DNA from: Lycium barbarum
Lineage: Eukaryota > Streptophyta > Magnoliopsida > Solanales > Solanaceae
Length of the DNA stretch: 64,000 nucleotides
Assembly: GCF_019175385.1 (NCBI RefSeq)
Contig: NC_083344.1
Span: 27,778,231 to 27,842,230, forward strand
Direction of reading: 5' to 3'
Shown one piece after another: positions 58,998-64,000 of the stretch; within the stretch, counting starts at the first letter, position 1; every line of letters begins with the position of its first letter. The notes beneath the pieces were generated by a model, which was not told the DNA's origin, ran no database searches, and saw nothing but the letters and a program-made list of their open reading frames with translations. The position numbers and the translations under genes were made by a program.

Positions 58998-59465
58998 TGT
59001 TACACCCCGTACTTTTATACGTAAAGTTTCGTCTTGAGTCAGTTGATGAAGACTTAAAAGGCAAGGTTATCGTCAAGGTCATAAGGAATTATACACGCTC
59101 CTTCTTCATACATGAGAGCTTGGTATCATTTTTAGTAAGTATCGGGAAGGTTGGATGTTAAGCGAATCGACGAAATTAAGTTTGTTGAAACTTTGGGAAA
59201 ATTTGGCAGAATTCCGGATAGAAATTTTGGGTCAACTTTAGAGAGGCATATCTCATAGAATATGAGGAGTTATGGAACCCATAAATTATGCATTCATAAG
59301 TTCAACGAGTCTACTTTCCAATGGAACTATCAGATTTTCATTTGCACATTGAAAGTGGGAGATATGGACCGTCGAAGTGTCGATGATTTCGTCGATGCTC
59401 ATCAGCGGCCCGTCGATTTTCAGGTGGTGCAGGTGATATATATATTCATCTACTTCGTCATTTTT
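58998..59465 (+). repeat. LTR L, 5' end
   Basis: It starts TGTTACACCCCGTACTTTTA, close to the start of solo LTR J. It is cut by K at about 59466. No polypurine tract precedes it, so it is more likely an inserted LTR than the 3' LTR of M. Confidence 0.6.
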
Positions 59466-60415
59466 TATCACGAACCAACCGGAGGGCCTGACAGGCACCT
59501 GGTGCTAACCCACCCGGGCAACTCTTATCGTATATTCATATCACATCTAGGTGAGCCACACGGCCCACTCATGATTTCCATACATCAATAATACTAATCA
59601 CATTGGGCAACGACCCGGCCATATATGCTTGGTGTTCTTAATAGTAATACTTTAATACATAAATATATATACATAGGAGTATGTCATCATCATTTTCATT
59701 ATATCCTTCCTTAGAGAATCAACTATCATAGGATAGGACCAATAGTATCATGAGATTTATCACGTATCATGAGCCTTAGCGATTCTAGAAATGAAGTCAT
59801 TGGGAAGACCTTATAGAACTCATATGAAGGTATTTAGCAATGGGACCATGCCTTAATGAAAGAAGGGTTAGCCTTACATACCTCATTGTCTTCTTAACTA
59901 CTTAACGTTCACCGTTGAAGCTTGGAAACTCTACATTTAAAAGGAGTCATACCTTGGTTAAGCCTTAAAGATACTCTTAAATTCAAACTAGAACAATTCA
60001 TGAGTTAATAAGAATTGGGCAGCATTTCCCCTATTTCATAGACTTCCACCATATTACAAAACAACTCCTAAATAACCATAATAACATCTATAATACCATA
60101 ATCAAGTGATCACATTCCATTACGTCTCCTAGATTCATTCTCACATTCGGCTTAGACAAACAACTTCACACCAACCCTTTGCACATTTGTCATAGAACGC
60201 TTTTTCATCATCATTATTACATTTTATAACAAGATTGTATCCATATCATACTAAGAATCAAGATTCAAGTTGCCTCACTACTCAAAAACACCATGAAAAT
60301 TACATTTAGACATCACCTTCTACCTTTTCCTTCTACCCAAGTTGTTCAACAACCAAACATTCTTGATAACATGAAATAAACATGAAAACTAACCTTTTAT
60401 CTCATAAGAATGAGC
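59466..60415 (-). repeat. Element K 3' LTR, first part
   Basis: It begins TATCACGAACCAACCGG, a mutated form of the usual TGTCACGACCCAACC end. It holds GGTATGTAAGGC on the minus strand (near 59870-59881). The paired-hairpin module is missing, probably by deletion. It continues after solo LTR J at 63091-63849. Confidence 0.65.
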
Positions 60416-63085
60416 TGTTACACCCCGTACTTCCAGATGAACGTTCGCTAACTTTACAAGTACGTGGAATTATGATCAAGATGAGCTGTCTTTCGGGTTT
60501 AAGGAATGGCATAATTATTAGGTATACTTATGGATAAAGTGATATATGAAGAGTACTGGGAAGTCTCACGACCAAATGGAGTTGAAGAAATAAGCTATTG
60601 AGACCTTGAATTTTGTGGAAAATATGAAGGGCAAATTTTTGGACGACTTTGAGAAAGTATATCTTTTAGTATATGAGAAGTTTTGAAGCAAAGCAAAAGC
60701 CTAAAATGACATTCGTCGAGTCTAGTTTCCAATGAAACAAACCGCTCATCGATACGACATCGGAGTAGAGAATTATGGACGTTGCAATTTAGGCTGACGA
60801 AGCAGAAACGCTGCCACAGTGCTGCTACAGTAACTGCTACAGTGACCCAACCCGAATTTTACCCGTTATTTAAGGATCAAATCAAATCCTAAGCCTCATT
60901 TTTCAGCCATGAACATTCCAAATATTTCCCAAATTCTCTAGAAAACTCTCCCAACTCCCGTCCACTAGATTTTAATGCAAACTAAGTGAAATCCCCCAAT
61001 TTAAGTTTGGACAACACATGGCTGCGATTGTAATATCGAATTGCGGTGAAACTTGGCTTGGATTCAAGGATATAATCGAAGATATTGCAATTCTAGCGGG
61101 TGAAAGGTATGAATTTTTCCTTATTAGTATTGATTTAAGCTTATCCATGGAGGAAAGGTTACTAAATGAGCGTATAATGAATTTATGGGTCGAGAAATTG
61201 GATAAAACATCTTGTGAGATGTTTATGGAATATTTTGGTGTTGATAATATTGTTGTTGATATTGGTATTGTTGCTGTTGTTATTGGTTGCTGAATTGAGA
61301 TTTCGGGTTAGGCATATAAATAGGGGAGATGCTGCCCGAATTTCAGCAGATTCTAAAGGGATTTTAATTAAAGGCTTAAGACAAGTGTATGATGGTGAGC
61401 CTAATAATAGTATGAACGATTTTATATGTAGATTACAAGTCAGGAGATAAGTGAGAAGGTCAAGGAGCAAGATTCCAGGTATGTTAAGGCTAAACCTTTC
61501 TTTCTTAAGGCATGATTCTTTTGTTGTGAACCTATATATGACATCTTCAATAAACTCGTTTCTAAAAGTACCAAAGCTTACAGTTATCGATGTTCTTGTG
61601 ATATCCTTGAGGTTGTTTCATGGCTATTGATGTTATTCATTGATGTTGATCTCATCTTATGACTTTGTTCCTCCAAGGTGAGACGTGTTCATGATGACGG
61701 TTCCATAATAATAAACCAATGAGTTTAGGAACAGGTTCTTAAGGAATGTCTTATAGGAAAGGATCTTTAATGAGGTATTTAATGTTCGAAGAGAGGTTCA
61801 TGTTGTATTTTAGGATTTGGTTATAGTCTAGTCGAGTGGGAAGAAGTACTAATGGCCAGAGATGTGCTTATAAGGCTTATATGATTATGTAAACACTACG
61901 TGTTAAGTGAAGACCATGAGAAGTGCATATAGATTACTTGTAGAAGTTTGATTATGATGTCGATCATGGTTACCACTGGTCTACGACTAGTTGGGCAGTT
62001 ATTACCACCGTGCTATGGCTGGGCAGACGTATGTATGTATGTATGTATGTATATATGTATTTACCACTGGTCTACGACCAGTTAGGCAGATGTATATATT
62101 TACCACTGGACTGCAGCCGGTCGGGCAGTTACCACCGTGCTATGGCCGGTCGGGTAGTTACCGCTGATCAATCGGGTAGTTGCGCTCTACCGTCGGACGA
62201 TAATTGGACGGGCAGTTATTACCACCGGACTGCAGCCAGTCGGGCAGTTACCACTGATCAGTTGGGCAGTTAGTATAGAATGCTTAGTAAGATAAAGGCA
62301 CAGTACTGTACATAGATATGGTTAAGCATGCGAGAGTATAGAGAGAGACATGTATCATATATGGATCGGGTTGCACGCCGAAACACATGTGCAGATAACG
62401 TTTGATGATAAGGTAACCAGGACTATGGTAGGATATACAGACCTAGTAAAAATCGCAAGAAGATGAAGAGGTATGTATACATAAGCTAGATTTCCATCGG
62501 TAGTTCATAAATGCTAGGTTGATTCTTGTTCTTCTCATCTTTAGTATATGGCTATATTATTGCACTTTCCGCCTTGCATACTCAGTACATTGCTCTTACT
62601 GACGTCCCTTTGCCGGGGCACTGCATTTCATGCTGGAAGTTCTTGAGCTACAGCTTGACGGATTTTTCAGTAAGGATACCAGCTCAGCAGGCAGAGTCGT
62701 GGCTCTCCACTTGCTTCGGAGTTGCCCTGTGAGTAAGCATGACTGCATATGCATTTGCATGGGTATGGCGGGGCCCTGTTCCAGCCAGTTTATGCCATGT
62801 ACTCCTGTAGAGGCTCGTAGACAGATATGCGTAGTTAGATATCTTAAAATTAACTCGACTTGTACTATGTTGTATCATAATTATGGATAGCCTTACCGGC
62901 ATATGCATTCGAGATTAGTTTGAAGACGTAAGTATGTTATCTTTTGGGCTTGTGCACCTATGGCTTATAGTACCTTGGTCTTATGCTGCCTTTCGAGATA
63001 CAGAAAACGTGAGTTACAGTTAGTTCGCTCGATTCCAGTAGGATGCCGAGTGCCAGTCACGCCTTGCCAAGGTCGGGGTGTGATA
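60416..63085 (+). mobile_element. Solo LTR J (2670 bp) in K LTR
   Basis: It starts TGTTACACCCCGTACTTCC and ends TCGGGGTGTGATA (final CA changed to TA), flanked by TGAGC at 60411-60415 and 63086-63090. There is no internal domain. It contains the AGGGGAGATGCTGCCCGAA module (61323-61341), CAGGTATGTTAAGGC (near 61476), a tandem array (61970-62275) and paired hairpins (62571-62635). Confidence 0.92.
61970..62275 (+). repeat. Tandem repeat in solo LTR J, with TATG microsatellite
   Basis: Imperfect units such as TTACCACTGGTCTACGACTA and AGTTGGGCAG or CCGGTCGGGCAG recur about eight times. A short (GTAT)n run is at 62028-62052. Pairs such as ACTGGTCTACGACCAGT form hairpins. Confidence 0.85.
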
Positions 63086-63090
63086 TGAGC

Positions 63091-63849
63091 TTTGGAGCAA
63101 GTTATCAACTTATGCAAAACCCTAGCTACAATACTCAAGAATTTCTTGTAGTCTACTAACCCTAGCAAGACTTCTATCAGATGGATATCTTGATTCCTGC
63201 CTCTTGATCCTTGTTATCTCTTGGGTTTGAGTGAAATATGTTGGGAGAAGGGTTTTGGGAGCTCTCAAAACTTGGAGAGAAGGTGGAAAATGAAATAAAT
63301 GAACAAGAGGGCCATATATAACGAAATAAAATTCTAGGCCAACCCGGACATACGGCCAATTATACGGGCCGCATAATTTATACGGTCAGTATAATTGGAC
63401 CGTATAATATCACCATGAAATCACCCCTCTCTGGAAGTAATCTACGGACCATTATACGGGTTGTATAATTTATACGGTCCGTACAAATGGCCGTACAACT
63501 GGGAATTCTGAATTTCATTCTCGTCGACTCGTTCGATTTCCAATCCTCGTGGAACCTTCTTTGCACTTATATAACACTTCATTAACCATACAATAGGCCT
63601 TATAGTAGCCCTTCAAGATATTTCTAAATAAATATTAGCTCAATTATAGAGAAAACCTTTCCGAACACGACTTACATTTCACTTCCTTCTACAAACTAAA
63701 CTTCACATATCCATATGACTTCGAAATCTCATAGTATGCATTTTAAGCTATCTAATACTCTCCTTAATCTCGTAAGGACTTCATGTTCATCTTAAGCTCA
63801 CATTAGTCTATTCACAAGACAACAAATTTGGGACTTTCGAGATGTAACA
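63091..63849 (-). repeat. Element K 3' LTR, second part
   Basis: It continues the K LTR and ends GAGATGTAACA at 63849. It has a cluster of TATACGG inverted repeats (63347-63510) like that of the E LTR, which suggests K and E are related families. Confidence 0.75.
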
Positions 63850-64000
63850 TTCTTCCCCCCTTAGGAACATTCATCCTCGAATGTTAGGTTCTTGGGGATT
63901 CTATAAAACTTTCGCCAGAGTTTCCCCTGTAAGATGGAACTCCCAGCCTGTCACAGCAACCCAAAATATATAGCCTCGCAGGGCTACAATAAAAACATGA
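63850..64000 (-). mobile_element. Element K polypurine tract and start of internal region
   Basis: The minus strand reads TAAGGGGGGAAGAA (63850-63863) next to the LTR and AACATTCGAGGATGAATGTT at 63866-63885. The body of K extends beyond the window. Confidence 0.75.

Overview
The window is plant heterochromatin built almost entirely from nested Ty3/gypsy LTR retrotransposons of the chromodomain-bearing Tekay/Del type. I find no host protein-coding gene. Long LTRs (about 2.3-3.3 kb), primer binding sites matching the 3' end of initiator tRNA-Met (TGGTATCAGAGC), 5-bp target duplications, TG...CA termini and a C-terminal integrase chromodomain support this. An asterid, probably Solanaceae, is my guess; it rests on the general look of the elements and not on a search.

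I name the elements A to N. Nesting from outside to inside on the main axis is M (LTR) > N (LTR) > D (minus) > C (plus) > B (minus) > A (plus), six levels, with four of the junctions closed by target duplications or by direct comparison with an uninterrupted copy. D also holds E (minus, 1709-18431) and a solo LTR F (18645-21396). E holds G (minus, 4372-13777) and the 3' end of a plus-strand LTR H (ends 1708), which is itself preceded by LTR I (ends 1020). To the right lie M internal DNA (57577-58997), an LTR start L (58998), an LTR K (minus, running to 63849) and a solo LTR J inside K (60416-63085).

Element A (34140-45104) is the youngest and most complete. Its two 2.9-kb LTRs differ at roughly 0.5 percent of sites by hand count, and it encodes gag, protease, reverse transcriptase, RNase H, integrase and chromodomain in what was one long frame. 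That frame is now broken by one frameshift and two TAG codons, both explicable as CAG to TAG. D and E are older, decayed gag-pol elements. B and C are large non-autonomous derivatives with 3.3-kb LTRs around about 2.2 kb of largely non-coding internal DNA. G is a chimera of decayed pol and the same kind of non-coding DNA.

Two internal RNA-like features stand out. First, every element with a visible leader (A, B, C, D, E, G, M) has a 14-16 bp hairpin just downstream of the primer binding site. Its loop holds a self-complementary hexamer that differs between families (GTGCAC, GCCGGC, GCGCGC, GCATGC, TGTACA), which resembles a retroviral kissing-loop dimerisation signal. Second, the three gag-pol-poor elements B, C and G carry a roughly 100-nt 5S rRNA-derived segment in sense orientation in their internal domain, with the RNA polymerase III control boxes best conserved. 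The LTRs of nearly all families also share a small set of conserved modules (paired hairpins, an 18-bp palindrome, a splice-donor-like motif) although the sequence between them has diverged. A working picture is an autonomous A-like element supplying proteins in trans to B, C and G through shared RNA and end signals.
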